This document shows positions 11,451-22,811 of a DNA stretch of 64,000 nucleotides, piece by piece (the first letter of the stretch is position 1; each line of letters begins with the position of its first letter). The position numbers were made by a program, and so were the translations under genes. The notes under the pieces are model-generated. The model did not search any database. It saw nothing but the letters and a program-made list of their open reading frames with translations, and was not told the DNA's origin. The stretch lies in assembly GCA_037039685.1 (NCBI GenBank), contig JAWNGF010000001.1, positions 4,898,001 through 4,962,000 on the forward strand, in the 5' to 3' direction. Source of the DNA: Ceratobasidium sp. AG-K (Eukaryota > Basidiomycota > Agaricomycetes > Cantharellales > Ceratobasidiaceae).

Positions 11451-13979
11451 ATGCCTATGCTGTGAATACATGCATATGTTTCGTAGCCGATGGCTAGCTA
11501 ATATTCATTTGACCCGTAGCAAGGACCCCTCGGTCAAGTACAGGCCGTACACGCCCCTCAATCTTCACGACCGAACATGGCCATCAAAAACTATCACCAA
11601 GCCCCCGATATGGATGGCTACCGACCTCCGCGACGGTAACCAGTCTTTGGCGAACCCCATGTCGATCGCTCAGAAGACTCGCTTCTTCCAAGAGATTGTC
11701 AAGGTCGGAGTGAAGGAGGTTGAGGTTTCCTATCCAGCCGCTAGCGATACCGACTTCCAGTTCACCCGTAACTTGATTGACGGAGGACTGATTCCCGATG
11801 ATGTGTGGATCCAGGCAAGTGCTCGATCTAATTGGATGTCGCGTGAGGCTAACGTTTGAACAGGTCTTGACTCCTGCCCGAGCTGATCTCATTACCCGAA
11901 CATTCGAATCTCTCGCTGGTGCTAAGAAAGCAATCTTGCACATGTACAATGCCTGCTGCCCGTGCTTCCGTGACGTCGTGTTCCGCAACACTCAGGACGA
12001 GACGGTCGAGCTTGCGGTCACCCATACCAAGCTGGTACGGAAACTAGTCGACGAATACTCGGCCAAGTACGGAACACAATTCAAGTACGAGTATAGCCCA
12101 GAGACCTTCTCCCAAACTGAACCAGACTTTGCGGTTCGAGTTTGCGAAGAGGTCAAGAAGGCATGGGGAAAGGCCGGGCCAGGAGAGGACAGGATCATTT
12201 TCAACTTGCCAGCGACAGTGGAGATTGCTACTCCAAATCACTATGCGGACCAGGTATGTAAATTGCTTCCTGGAATATCTGTGCCGACTAACAGAAGGTT
12301 AGATCGAGCTCTTTGGAAGAAACATCTCTGAGAGAGAAAAGGTTATTATCAGTCTACATCCCCACAACGATCGCGGAACGGCCGTCGCGGCAGCTGAGCT
12401 TGCAATGATGGCCGGAGCCGATCGAGTCGAGGGTACCTTGCTCGGCAACGGCGAACGAACAGGAAACGTCGACATTGTGACCCTTGCTCTGAACCAGTAT
12501 AGCCAAGGTGTATCTCCCGGTCTCGACTTTAGCGACTTGCAATCGGTTATCGATGTAGTGACCGCCTGCACCGAGCTCCCCGTTCATCCTCGACACCCCT
12601 ATGCTGGCGAGCTGGTCTTTACTGCTTTCTCTGGATCTCATCAGGACGCTATCAAAAAAGGGTTCGAGGCGCAAACCAAGCGCCACGCCGCCGATGCCAA
12701 AACCGGCAATATGCTGTACTGGGAGATCCCATACCTTCCAATCGACCCAGCAGACCTTGGGTGCACATACGAAGCTGTCATTCGAGTCAACTCCCAGTCG
12801 GGCAAGGGTGGTATTGCGTATCTGGTCAAGCAGGCGCTCCACCTCGATCTTCCCCGTCGTATGCAGGTGTCCTTTTATCAAGTCATCCAGGAATTGTCCG
12901 AGCGGACGGGCAAAGAAATTACCACGGAGGACATTGTATCTTCATTCAAAAAGACTTATCGCTTTGGGGGTGGTGTTCACGATGGACGGTTGGTCTTGAA
13001 ATCGTTTACGCTTTCCGACATTCCGCTGTCGAGGCCAGCTTCACCGGGCAGGGACGATGAGAGTACCCGGGACACGGGCCGCCGCTTCGATGGCAAGCTC
13101 ACGGTAGACGGCGCGGTTCGCATCATTCGCGGCGAAGGAAATGGACCGCTGTCTGCCCTGCTCGATGCTCTGCGCGGTCACTTGGATCTTCATCTGTCCG
13201 TTCGAGAATATTCGGAACATTCTATTGGCGAGGGAACAACCGTCAAGGCCGCGTCATATATCGAGCTCGTTCAACCCAACGCGGACCCCAATAATAAGAC
13301 AGTTGGTGGATATTGGGGTGTCGGAGTCGATTCGAATATTGCAGCGTCCGCTCTGCGCGCGGTGATTAGCGCTGCTAACAATGCCCTCGGCAGTGACCCT
13401 GTGATCCCCGCCAAGGCGCACATTGTCGAGAGCGAGGCGGACATTTCTACCGCCGTGCAAGACAGCCTGTCCCTCAAATTGCCCCAACACTTGCAAACGG
13501 CTTTCCTCAAGGTTACGCAAATCAATACTACTTCTACTGGTGGCGCGATCTCTCTCGATGGACTTATCTCTCTATTCCGCAAGACATACGAGTACGACCA
13601 GACATCCCAGGGTCCATTCACATTGCGCAAATTTGCGATCCTGAACAAGGACGATCAAATAAGAAGATTCGAGGGTATCGTCTCCATCGGCGGAAAAGAC
13701 GAAGAGATTACTGGCGAAGGCAATGGCCCGTTGTCCGCGTTCCTCACTGCGTTGCATACTCGCCTCGGCAAAAATGCTCGTACACCATCAACTCCCGGTG
13801 CAGAGCTTCACGGGGTTATCGAGATCCGAGAATTTTCTCAACACTCAATCGGAACTGGATCGGATGTCAAGGCTGCATCATATGTGCTCCTTGGCATGGA
13901 TGCTGCCTCGAATCGTCGTACTGCATGGGGAATCGGCGTGAATGAGGATATTGCGGTTAGTGGTCTTCGGCTGTCTTGA
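11451..13979 (+). CDS. LEU4: 2-isopropylmalate synthase with two tandem LeuA regulatory domains
   Basis: Exons 11451-11461, 11520-11814, 11864-12253, 12303-13979; 790 aa. It condenses acetyl-CoA with 2-oxoisovalerate, the first step of leucine synthesis. The catalytic barrel shows [27 protein letters not shown] and [10 protein letters not shown]. The first exon is only 11 nt (ATG CCT ATG CT). Joined to C AAG GAC it restores the [14 protein letters not shown] start typical of fungal enzymes; the ATG at 11470 lies inside that intron. The second intron has a GC donor (GCAAGT). After the linker the allosteric LeuA domain occurs twice: about [20 protein letters not shown] to [12 protein letters not shown], then [20 protein letters not shown] to [17 protein letters not shown]. 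Fungal enzymes usually carry one copy and are about 600 aa. The last frame ends at a TGA directly after a possible donor (GTTAGT), so the extreme C-terminus may be spliced further. Confidence 0.95.
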
Positions 13980-14400
13980 GTGCTTTGTGTGGGCTGTATA
14001 AGGAGACACCAAGGAACTAAAATGCGTATCAGATTGAACTAGTATTGATGTGTAGCGTACGCCATGAATTGAACAGACAGCCCAGTGATCATAAAGATGT
14101 CCCGCTATATGCACTCTTAACCATGTGCTGCCTGGCGGTAACGTTCGAGTATTGTAACGTAACTCCGAATCGAAAGGGCCGTATAAACACGGTCACACAA
14201 GTTGCTGCATTCCGACTCGCCCATTCCTTCGCAGGACGACAACAGACGGTTCAGCTCGATTTCCTCGTCTTTACTGTTAATAGATCCATACTGTTGATAA
14301 AAGGCAAGCACCGGCTCATACGATGAGCCAAAAATGTCACTCACAATGCGCAAATTCTAACCCGCGCCCTCTCTCTCCACGCGCTCAGGCCCTCGTCAAG
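13980..14400. other. Intergenic stretch
   Basis: Between the Leu synthase and NF-YC genes. It probably holds the synthase 3' UTR and the NF-YC promoter. An in-frame ATG at 14323 could extend NF-YC by 26 residues. No other feature recognised. Confidence 0.55.
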
Positions 14401-15283
14401 ATGCCGCAGCAAGGACCATTCGTTCAACCTGGAGACACACTTGAAGGGTTTCTGAGATATTTTTGGCAGTGTCAAATTGCCACGGCGGAGCGCGAGGAAC
14501 CCGACTTCAAGCATCCTCCTCTCCCATTGGCTAGGATTAAGAAGGTTATGAAGAATGATCCTGAAGTGAAAGTAAGCAATAGAACTTTCCGTATCGGCAT
14601 AGATGTATCAATTGTATCCCTCTAGATGATTTCAGCAGATGGTACGAATACCTCTTCGACGGATGGCCGGTATGACTAATTGACAATTGTTGTAGCACCA
14701 ATATTGTTTTCTAAAGCCTGCGAAAGTGCGTCCTTAATGAACTACGCTTACTGAAACTAATTCTTGTAATACGCCTATTTTAGTTTTTATCTCGGAAATC
14801 ACTGCACGCGCCTACCTCGTTGCTGAACAACATAAACGTCGTACCCTTGCCAAAGCTGATGTCGCACGAGCTCTCAGCAAAAGCGACCAATTCGACTTTT
14901 TGATTGATATCGTTCCCCGTGAAGAGGGATCCAAGCGTAGTGCCCGCGGGGGTTTGAACCGAAACGAGCCCAAGGCTGGCCCTTCCGGGTCCACTACCAC
15001 TGATAATGGTATAGCCGCGGCCGAGACTACCCCTGCTATATCCGAAAACGTTCAAGCCGAGGGTTTGCTCGAAGGGGTGAGTAGCTTGAATATATCATTA
15101 TGCTACTCTAAATATAACTTCCGCACTAGGAGCAGGTTAATCCTAGCCTCATGGCCCAATCGCTCCCTGGTTATCCAGTTTCAGGCTCCGTCAACGTACG
15201 TGGGTCTCTGAATACAGCCCAACCAGTACTGAGCTTTGCACATTTAGTTTGCTTACCCTCCGGGGAGTTCACACCATCCGTAG
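14401..15283 (+). CDS. HAP5: CCAAT-binding factor subunit NF-YC/Hap5
   Basis: Six exons: 14401-14571, 14626-14641 (only 16 nt), 14696-14725 (30 nt), 14784-15076, 15130-15195, 15248-15283; 203 aa. The histone fold reads [39 protein letters not shown] and [20 protein letters not shown], which is diagnostic of NF-YC. It pairs with NF-YB (Hap3) and NF-YA (Hap2) to bind CCAAT promoters in the nucleus. The C-terminal tail is Ser/Thr/Pro-rich and poorly conserved. The start at 14401 gives [12 protein letters not shown]; the upstream ATG at 14323 is also in frame. All splice junctions keep the frame without correction. Confidence 0.95.
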
Positions 15284-15506
15284 GAGCTTGGTCTCATTAC
15301 GACAATGTTATACATTCCTAGTCCGGTTTGTACACTAGTGTAACATAACAATAGCTATCGAAACATCAAGTCATTACGGGCCTGGAGCGGCGCACAGTGC
15401 TACAGTGTTCATATCATAAATATAGCTGGAGATATTGCATATGGATCTACGTCCGTTAGACCATGGACTCAAATGGTGTCGGCGGTGAATACTCACATCC
15501 GTTTAC

Positions 15507-15821
15507 CTAATGTTGGCTTGGGCTGCGCCTCACTGCCTTCTTGGCTCGGCGAACAAGCTTTTTCCAGCCCCGTTCCCTGGTATGAAGCCTTGGTACGTTC
15601 ATGCTGTCATCGGTCCGACTCCACGTTATGCTTGCGTTACGCGGTGCCGTTAGGTTCGCACCCGCCCAGGTTGATAGCGATTCCATGAGATCGTCAGATA
15701 GGTACGGTGTTGAGGATACTTCGGATGTAACTCGTAGATTTGAGTGGGAAGAAGGTGGGGAGAAGTACGGATTATGGAGCTTGCCTCCTCGGATGAATTC
15801 AAACGACTCAGATGAAGCCAT
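15507..15821 (-). CDS. Unrecognised Ser/Arg-rich protein, about 104 aa
   Basis: Open minus-strand frame from an ATG at 15821, in a frame open back to about 15900, ending at TAG 15507. It is rich in Ser, Pro and Thr, with a very basic end (WKKLVRRAKKAVRRSP). Wobble bases look like those of neighbouring genes. An opposite-strand frame (15601-16026) overlaps it and looks less natural. It may be a real short gene or an exon of one; no homology recognised. Confidence 0.4.
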   Translation of the reverse strand: MASSESFEFIRGGKLHNPYFSPPSSHSNLRVTSEVSSTPYLSDDLMESLSTWAGANLTAPRNASITWSRTDDSMNVPRLHTRERGWKKLVRRAKKAVRRSPSQH

Positions 15822-16239
15822 AGGCGAAGAGACACGGGCGGATGCCACCGATCTACGGGGAACAGCTCTTCGAAAGCAGACTATTATAAGTATAGCGATT
15901 CAGGAACAAGACCTTCTAGTCCAGGGGGATAAAATATGCGCAATGGTCTTTGAACCGTCTGCATGCCTTAAGCTTCCCAGTTATATACCATCGGCTGCGG
16001 TGGAGCGTGCAGCGTGTCATTCATAGGCCAAGTTATTTCCACGGCGCCGAAGTTATTTGAAAGATCAAACGCGGGTCGCTGGCATTCAGTAGGTTGGACA
16101 TAGCCTTTTTGGCAATGCCAGCTGACGCGGAGGTATTGAAGGCAGTTGAAGCGATGGAGGAGGGTCACGTGCAGATTTCCCATTCATCCGGATGCAAAAG
16201 ATACTGACTCGTTGAGCCCCATAGCTGCATACAACGACC

Positions 16240-19133
16240 ATGGCTAACAAGAGCGTTAGTTTTCTAGCCTCTGCAAGTCCATTCGCATACGGTATTCTTG
16301 GGCTATCCGCTTTCCTTGGTATTCCATACTCGTTCAGTACTGAGCAAACCGAGGGCCTTGTGCTAACTGTGGATGGTATAACTACATCTAACCCGGCGGA
16401 TGCTCTGCACCAGCTCGCCGATAATGCAGGGCGCGCAGGAGACTCGGAGACGGCAAGTCGAATGGCTTGTACATATAGTTTCTTGTTTGACAATTCGCCA
16501 CTAGAGCACCAAATTCACGATCTTGCGGCCTCCTTGCCATCCAAAACTGCATTCGCAGAGCTTGCGCCTGCCATCGATACAATCGATGATCATCTGGCGT
16601 ATCGCACATTTATCATTGGGCATGCTCTGACAGCAGCAGATTGGGCCGTTTGGGGAGCTCTCAAAGGTACATCAAAATGAATAGGGAAGTAAGATGTAAC
16701 TCATCGTGCTGAATATGATAGCGAGCGTCCAAGCAGTGGGTGTGCTGAAGCGAGGGGCTCACCCGCACGTGCAGCGCTGGATGGGTTATATCGAGTCTCT
16801 ACCTTCTACTCAGCAGGCACTTGCAGCATTGCTCGAAGCCAAGTCCAAAAAGGTATTGTCTCCAACTCACATACTATGCGGTATTGTTACTAAATCTAGT
16901 CCTACACAGGGTCAAGGATCTAAAGCCGCGGCCTCCTTTAGTCTTGGACTGCCTGATGCTGTTAAAGGCCAAGTGGTCACCCGATTCCCACCCGAGCCAA
17001 GTGGTTACCTTCATATCGGTCATGCGAAAGCTGCAATGCTCAACCAATATTTCGCCAAGATGTACGACGGAAAGCTCATCATTCGATTCGACGATACAAA
17101 CCCTTCAAAGGAGCGGGTAAGTCACACGTATCATAAGTACGAATCTTACGTTTACTAGTTCTCGTTCAGTCCGAGTTTGAGGAGACTATTCTCGAGGATC
17201 TTCAATTACTCGAGATCAAGCCTGACATCCTGACGCACACATCCGACTATTTTGACAAGCTTTACGATTACGGTGTTCAATTACTAAAAGCCAGCAAAGG
17301 TTACGCCGATGATACAGGCGTGGAGCAAATGCGCGAGGAGCGAACGAACGGGATAGCATCGAAGCATCGCGATGCCTCTGTTGAGGACAATTTGAAACGC
17401 TTTGAGGAGATGCGATCTGGTAGCGCTGAAGGCGCACGATGGTGCCTACGTGCCAAGATCAGTGTGGACGACCCCAACAAAGCACTTCGCGACCCAGTCA
17501 TTTATAGATGCAATGCCACCCCCCATCATCGCACTGGGTGAGTATTTCTAATAGAAAGATCAATCGTTGAACAAGACTGATTACTTGGAACAGAGACAAG
17601 TGGAAAGTCTACCCGACTTATGATTTTGCTTGCCCTATCGTCGATTCGCTTGAAGGCGTGACCCACGCGCTACGTACTAACGAATATCGTGACCGTAACC
17701 CACAGTATGCGTGGATGCTTGAGGCTCTTGGATTACGCAAGGTCATAATTTGGGATTTCAGGTTGGCGGATTGTACTTTGATGAAGCGTGCGTTGCTAAA
17801 TGCTCAACAGCCGTATCAACTTTATCTACACTCTTCTGTCGAAGCGAAAGCTACACTGGTTCGTCGACGAGAAACTCGTCAAAGGTTGGGACGATCCCCG
17901 GTTCCCTACTGTGCGAGGTAGGTGTAAGACGTTGAGTGCGTATATACAAGATTCACACACTATTCCAAGGCATTCGACGTCGCGGGATGACGGTCGAGGC
18001 GCTCCGCCAGTTTATGCTCGCCCAGGGACCATCTCAGGCACAACTCATGCTTGAATGGGATACGTTCTGGGCACTGAACAAAAAGGTGATCGACCCAATT
18101 GCGCCACGCCATTGGGCCATCGCGAAGGACGGCATGTAAGTGGTTCGACTAATTTTGGGACAAAGCGTTCAATTTCATGCTTGATAAAGGGTTACGGTCA
18201 CCGTAAACGGTGCTGAGGAAGAAGTAAAGGATGTACCTCTGCATAAAAAGAACCCTGATGTCGGCAATAAGAAGACTGTATACTCGAAAAGCTTGATCAT
18301 GGAGAAGGAGGATGCAGATTCATTCGAGGATAATGAGGAGGTATGTTATCACAACTTGGATTGATGGTGCGGAAACTTACCTTAATCACGCAGGTAACTT
18401 TAATGGATTGGGGAAACGCCATCCTCAATCTAAGTCTGAGGGTGCTTTGGAGTTCGACCTTCATCTCGAGGGTGACTTTAAGAAGACCAAGAAAAAGATC
18501 ACCTGGCTTGCTCTCCCTACACCCGATCACCCTCTCGTCCACGCAACGCTCCTCGATTATGACTACTTGATCACCAAAAAGAAGCTGGACGAGGGCGACA
18601 GTGTCGAGGACTTTGTCACTCCCACCACCGAGTTCCGGACAGAATGCTGGGCAGACGCCAACATTCTTCACCTCAAAAAGGGGGACATTATCCAGTTCGA
18701 GCGCAAGGGCTATTACATCGTTGATGGCATCTATGGCGACCCCGAGAGCCACGTTAGTGGTGCAAAGCGCTTGGAGTTCGTCAAGATCCCAGACGGTCGC
18801 GCAGCGGGGCTAGCGAGCAAAGCCGGTCCGGAGACTGCAGATACACCCAAGCCAAAGAAAGAGAAGGCGGCTGGAGGTAGCTTTGGGAAACCCGTGCGCG
18901 GACAAGGTGGGACGGCCTCCAGCGTAGCACCGTCTGAGCCAAAGTTGACGCCCAAGGCATCCAAGGCGCACCCTGAGGGTACTACGGTGCATTTGTCCGA
19001 GGGTGTTGAGGGGTACGAGATTCCAATTACGACAAAGATGTACCCCGTGGCCAAGGTCGGAGGTGAAGGCAAGATAGATGCCCGGGCAGATACCAAGATG
19101 TATGCTGTGACGAGTGTGTATGATGCGGCCTGA
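16240..19133 (+). CDS. GUS1: Cytosolic glutamyl-tRNA synthetase
   Basis: Nine exons: 16240-16666, 16722-16852, 16910-17116, 17170-17537, 17594-17761, 17811-17917, 17970-18135, 18190-18340, 18394-19133; about 821 aa. Residues 1 to about 190 form a GST-like domain used for binding partner proteins (Arc1/MetRS in yeast). The catalytic core follows with [19 protein letters not shown] (HIGH motif), the FDDTNPSKE loop and LLSKRKL (the KMSKS equivalent). The C-terminal anticodon-binding barrel contains [19 protein letters not shown] Lys/Ala/Pro-rich linker and a second KMYPV.../KMYAVTSVY segment close the protein. One base is missing near 18427, between WGNAIL and SKSEG; otherwise every junction is clean. 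The enzyme charges tRNA-Glu with glutamate. Confidence 0.96.
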
Positions 19134-19391
19134 TCCTATGTAGCATATCTAGATCGGACCAAAGTTTTTCGGTTGTGTTCAATTCAATTTTACTGAAACA
19201 AATACACCAATGCGAGCACAACCTTGGATAAAGAGCGTACAGAGACTAAAAACACACGTAATCCATGACCATATCCAGCTGATTGATTCCCTCGATCTCC
19301 GAACCTCCACCTCCACCTCCTCTCCACGTTAACCTCCACCTCTCACCGCGATCCCCGCTACTCCATCGGCTTGCAGAGACCAGCCTTATTA

Positions 19392-22300
19392 CTAGAGGGG
19401 GCCGATGCTCGGAGACCGCATTGTCCCTGTATCCCCTCGCGCAAACTCCTTGGCTATATTCAACATCTCCCTGAAGTCAACGTCCGCAAACTTGTCGTTC
19501 TGCTCGTCCAAATCTACGATACGAGCGCCAACGATTGGAATTCCCCCGTAGGTAGTGTAATCTGGGATCTCGCTGAACCCGGTTCCGTTCAGGTCGTCTA
19601 TATGAGGGACCGCGTTGCCTAGGACCTGGGCAAGGCTGGCTGCCCCTGTGCTCGTGTCTGGGTTGGCAGTATCAGCTTGTGACTGCGCCGTGTCAGCGGC
19701 AATTCCCGGCTTGAGCATATCGACGAGCACAAGAGCAAGCCAATAATAGGGTAGGGCATCATTGACAAACACGGGCTCTTTGAGAGTAGCGGAAGTGTCA
19801 ACAGTAGAAGCAAAGAACGCAGTGCCAGTAGAGCTTTTGCTGCTCGGGCTACCCCGCGAGAAGTCACCAGGACTACTGGCAGCTGGCGAGGCAGAGGACG
19901 TAGAGCTCGAAGGGGAATGGGAAGTGGCCTGTGGCATACTGAGCAGCATGCAAAGGGGATCGAGGTCCCATCCCTCTCGCCACTAACATATACATAAGCT
20001 TCCGCGTCAGGCGTGTGGATAAACGAAACTTACCTTAGCCAATGCTCGCATATAAGTTGCAACGATCCAGTTGTGACTAGCCGGCATTCCCTTTGCGGCC
20101 ACCAGCCCGTTCGTGATCCAAGCGTTGGTCACAACCCCACCCTTGGGTTTTCCTTGCCCAAACTCGATCAATCCGCGAAGCAAAGTCATAATGACAACCG
20201 TTCGTGCAAACGGTCCCAATCTAAGGCCGGTAGTTGCATCTGGTCGACCCTCTGCCGCAGCATCGTCGTACCCAAATACGGACCGCAACGCAATATCAAG
20301 CGTAATTCCTTCGTTTTGATACCCTCCAGCTTCTGCAAAAGCTGCCCACTCAACGTCAGACCTTGCACTCCACATCGAATCACATGCTGGCAGCGCAAGG
20401 TGCGACAGATCGCGTGGTGATACGAGCGAGGGAATGGAGGCTTCGAGGCAGGCAATTGTATCGAGGATATACACAATCCAAGCAGAACGTCGGCATGTTT
20501 CGTGTCGAATCCATTTGCGCCATCTTGTGTCCAACGTAGCATCCGCCGGTACGGTAAGACGGGATGCGAAATCTGCAGAAGGATGGAACATGCCCGATTT
20601 ACGGATGACCTAATAGGTGGCTAAGAAAGTTGTCTTGATCTAGCGTAGGCCAATAAACTCTTACCTTGACTACTGTCCCGAGGAATAGGTGCCCAATGAT
20701 TCTCTCCGAAGGGTCATCCGACAAGAAAGCTGGCGTGTTGTATAGTAGTAAGCTCTGTACAATTGAAACTTGGTCACAGAGTGCCAATTTGGAACTGTGT
20801 CGGACGAATGTCTTGACTAGCATATCAACTTTCTACAAATCGAGAGGATTAAATGTTGCACCCCTAAATACAGAACCTGCATACCTCTGTCCTCACAATG
20901 CTCTGTACCCCATCCCACGGTGCTCCAGGATCCTTGAACGTATATGTATCGCCCATTGAGTCTTTCATGTGGGTCTCGGTGGGATTCAGCCCACCAACCG
21001 TGCACATGGCGAATGCGAACCAATGGGGTGTTTCAGACAATTTAAATGTTGCTTGATGGATCAATGGAAAACGAACAAGGTGGTCCGTAAGAGTACGAGC
21101 AGCGAACTTGGACAAGCGGGTGAGGGGAGGTAGTAACCAGTGAGGGATTGTATAACATCCGGCAAAGAGGCCTGGCGGTATGCTACCCGAACCAAGAAGT
21201 TAGCTGTCGCATTCAAGCGGCGAAACTAACGCGTACGCACAAGAACTTGTCCGTAGGGGGCAAAGGCGGGCCGCGTTTCCCAGTGATAACCCTCCATTCA
21301 GCGCTAAACACGGCTCGTTCAGGAGAGAGCAAGTCGAGTTCAAGTTGTTCAGCGGTTTCGCCATCTCCTAGAAGATATGGTCCCACAGGGTCGACTTCAG
21401 CGTTACTCGATTCCCCATTTTTGCTCAGATCAAGGATCTGGCCGTGTGACCCTCGAGCACCGGAGCCAGTTGGTGACTGTCGCTGAGGGAAAACGTACCA
21501 GCTTCCAAATTGATTGACCTCGGAGTCGGATTTTGGCAATATTGCGTTTGGACTGAACATTGAGAGCGGGGGCAAAGCCGTCCAGGGCGCCATAGAGTTA
21601 GCGGCGGTAAGCGACGTGGGAGAAGGGGCGTCGGCTGAAACGAGGGACTGTGCACCTGGGCTGGATCGGGTGAGGGAAGTGAGATCTGCTGAAGCACCTG
21701 CGAACGTAAAGAATTGATCTAGCCCGCGAAAGCTGATGTGTTTGTAGATGAACTGCCCGATTGAGATGGAGGCGGTGGTGGACCGTGCACCAATCGGTCA
21801 CCATTCAGCGATGGGAACTCCGGAGACAACACCCCTCTGAGGGACTTGAAGAAGGTTCGTTTGTCTGCATACAAGTTCACCGTTAGATCAACATTGGCAT
21901 CGTTTAGTCAGCATTGACACTCACCTGTCTATTTTTCCCTTGAGATCGTTTGCTGAGTCCTGCGGCCTTGAGCTTGGCTCTGCCAGACGTAATCGTAGGC
22001 GAAGTGACAGGGTTGCCTTCCGTTTGAGAGTCCAAAAGTGCATTGGCCTCACGAATAGCCTCAGCCTCAGGATGGCACCGGCGTCGGTGCCTCAGTAGGA
22101 CGTCGCTAGAATGCGTAAGCCACGGCATCAGATATGCAATCCAGATCAATTGGGGGGTGTCCAGCCTGCACCCACCTGCGAGCGAAGCTCTTCATACACT
22201 CCTCACATTGAAAGGGGCGCGTTTCTGTATGTTTTCTTTCGTGTCCTACAAGTACGCAGGGGTATTAGGACCAGGGCCTAGTGATATCGGCCTGAGGGAC

Positions 22301-22401
22301 AACGCACGTCTCAAGTATTCCATTCGCGAATATGTAGCAGAACATTCAGAGCATGTGAAGACAGGCTTAGAGCCAGAAGCTTGCATCGTTGTAACCGACA
22401 T
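19392..22401 (-). CDS. C2H2 zinc-finger transcription factor with fungal-type regulatory domain
   Basis: Eight exons: 22401-22308, 22245-22176, 22105-21925, 21844-21241, 21182-20885, 20832-20665, 20609-20034, 19982-19392; about 860 aa. Two adjacent C2H2 fingers sit at the N-terminus (FTCSECSATYSRMEYLRRH, then FQCEECMKSFARS...HRRRCH), followed by a basic linker. The large middle domain (HETCRRSAWIVYILDTIACL, SPRDLSHLALP, then helices) is the fungal transcription-factor homology region usually found behind Zn2Cys6 clusters. The C-terminal part has a Ser-rich stretch. The acceptor of exon 4 is uncertain (21844 chosen for frame), and one base seems missing near 21722 (AFAG/LDQFFTF). Targets cannot be deduced. 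Confidence 0.88.
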
Positions 22402-22811
22402 ATTTACTTTTTCCTAAGGTGGACAATGAAGAACGCAAGAGCAGAGCCGTTGCCCGTCGTTGTTGTGGGCAAGAAGTCTTATCCCCAAGAACCGCCGGCC
22501 GGTCAGCTGCGTCACCCATTTGAAACTGGTCACATCCGAGTCACAACTTGGAGCCGTTTGTCAGCCTACATAAGATATTTCAAATTTCTTTTCTTATCTC
22601 ACGAGCCTCCCGCTCGGCAAACATTTTCAGAAATCCAAGTCAATTTTAAGAATAGTCCATATCAGTCTACTACCACCCGAAGCAGTAGAACGCGATATAA
22701 AAAGGGGAGATAGTTCAAACGTGTGAGAATAAATGCGGGGGTGTACGTTGTCGGATGCAAGTAGGGAAACAGTACTAATTTCACTGAAGGAGGGCATAGC
22801 AAGGATATTGG

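Noticed and set aside
15601..16026. 141-aa plus-strand frame
   Set aside because: It overlaps the more natural minus-strand frame, has irregular composition and no motif.
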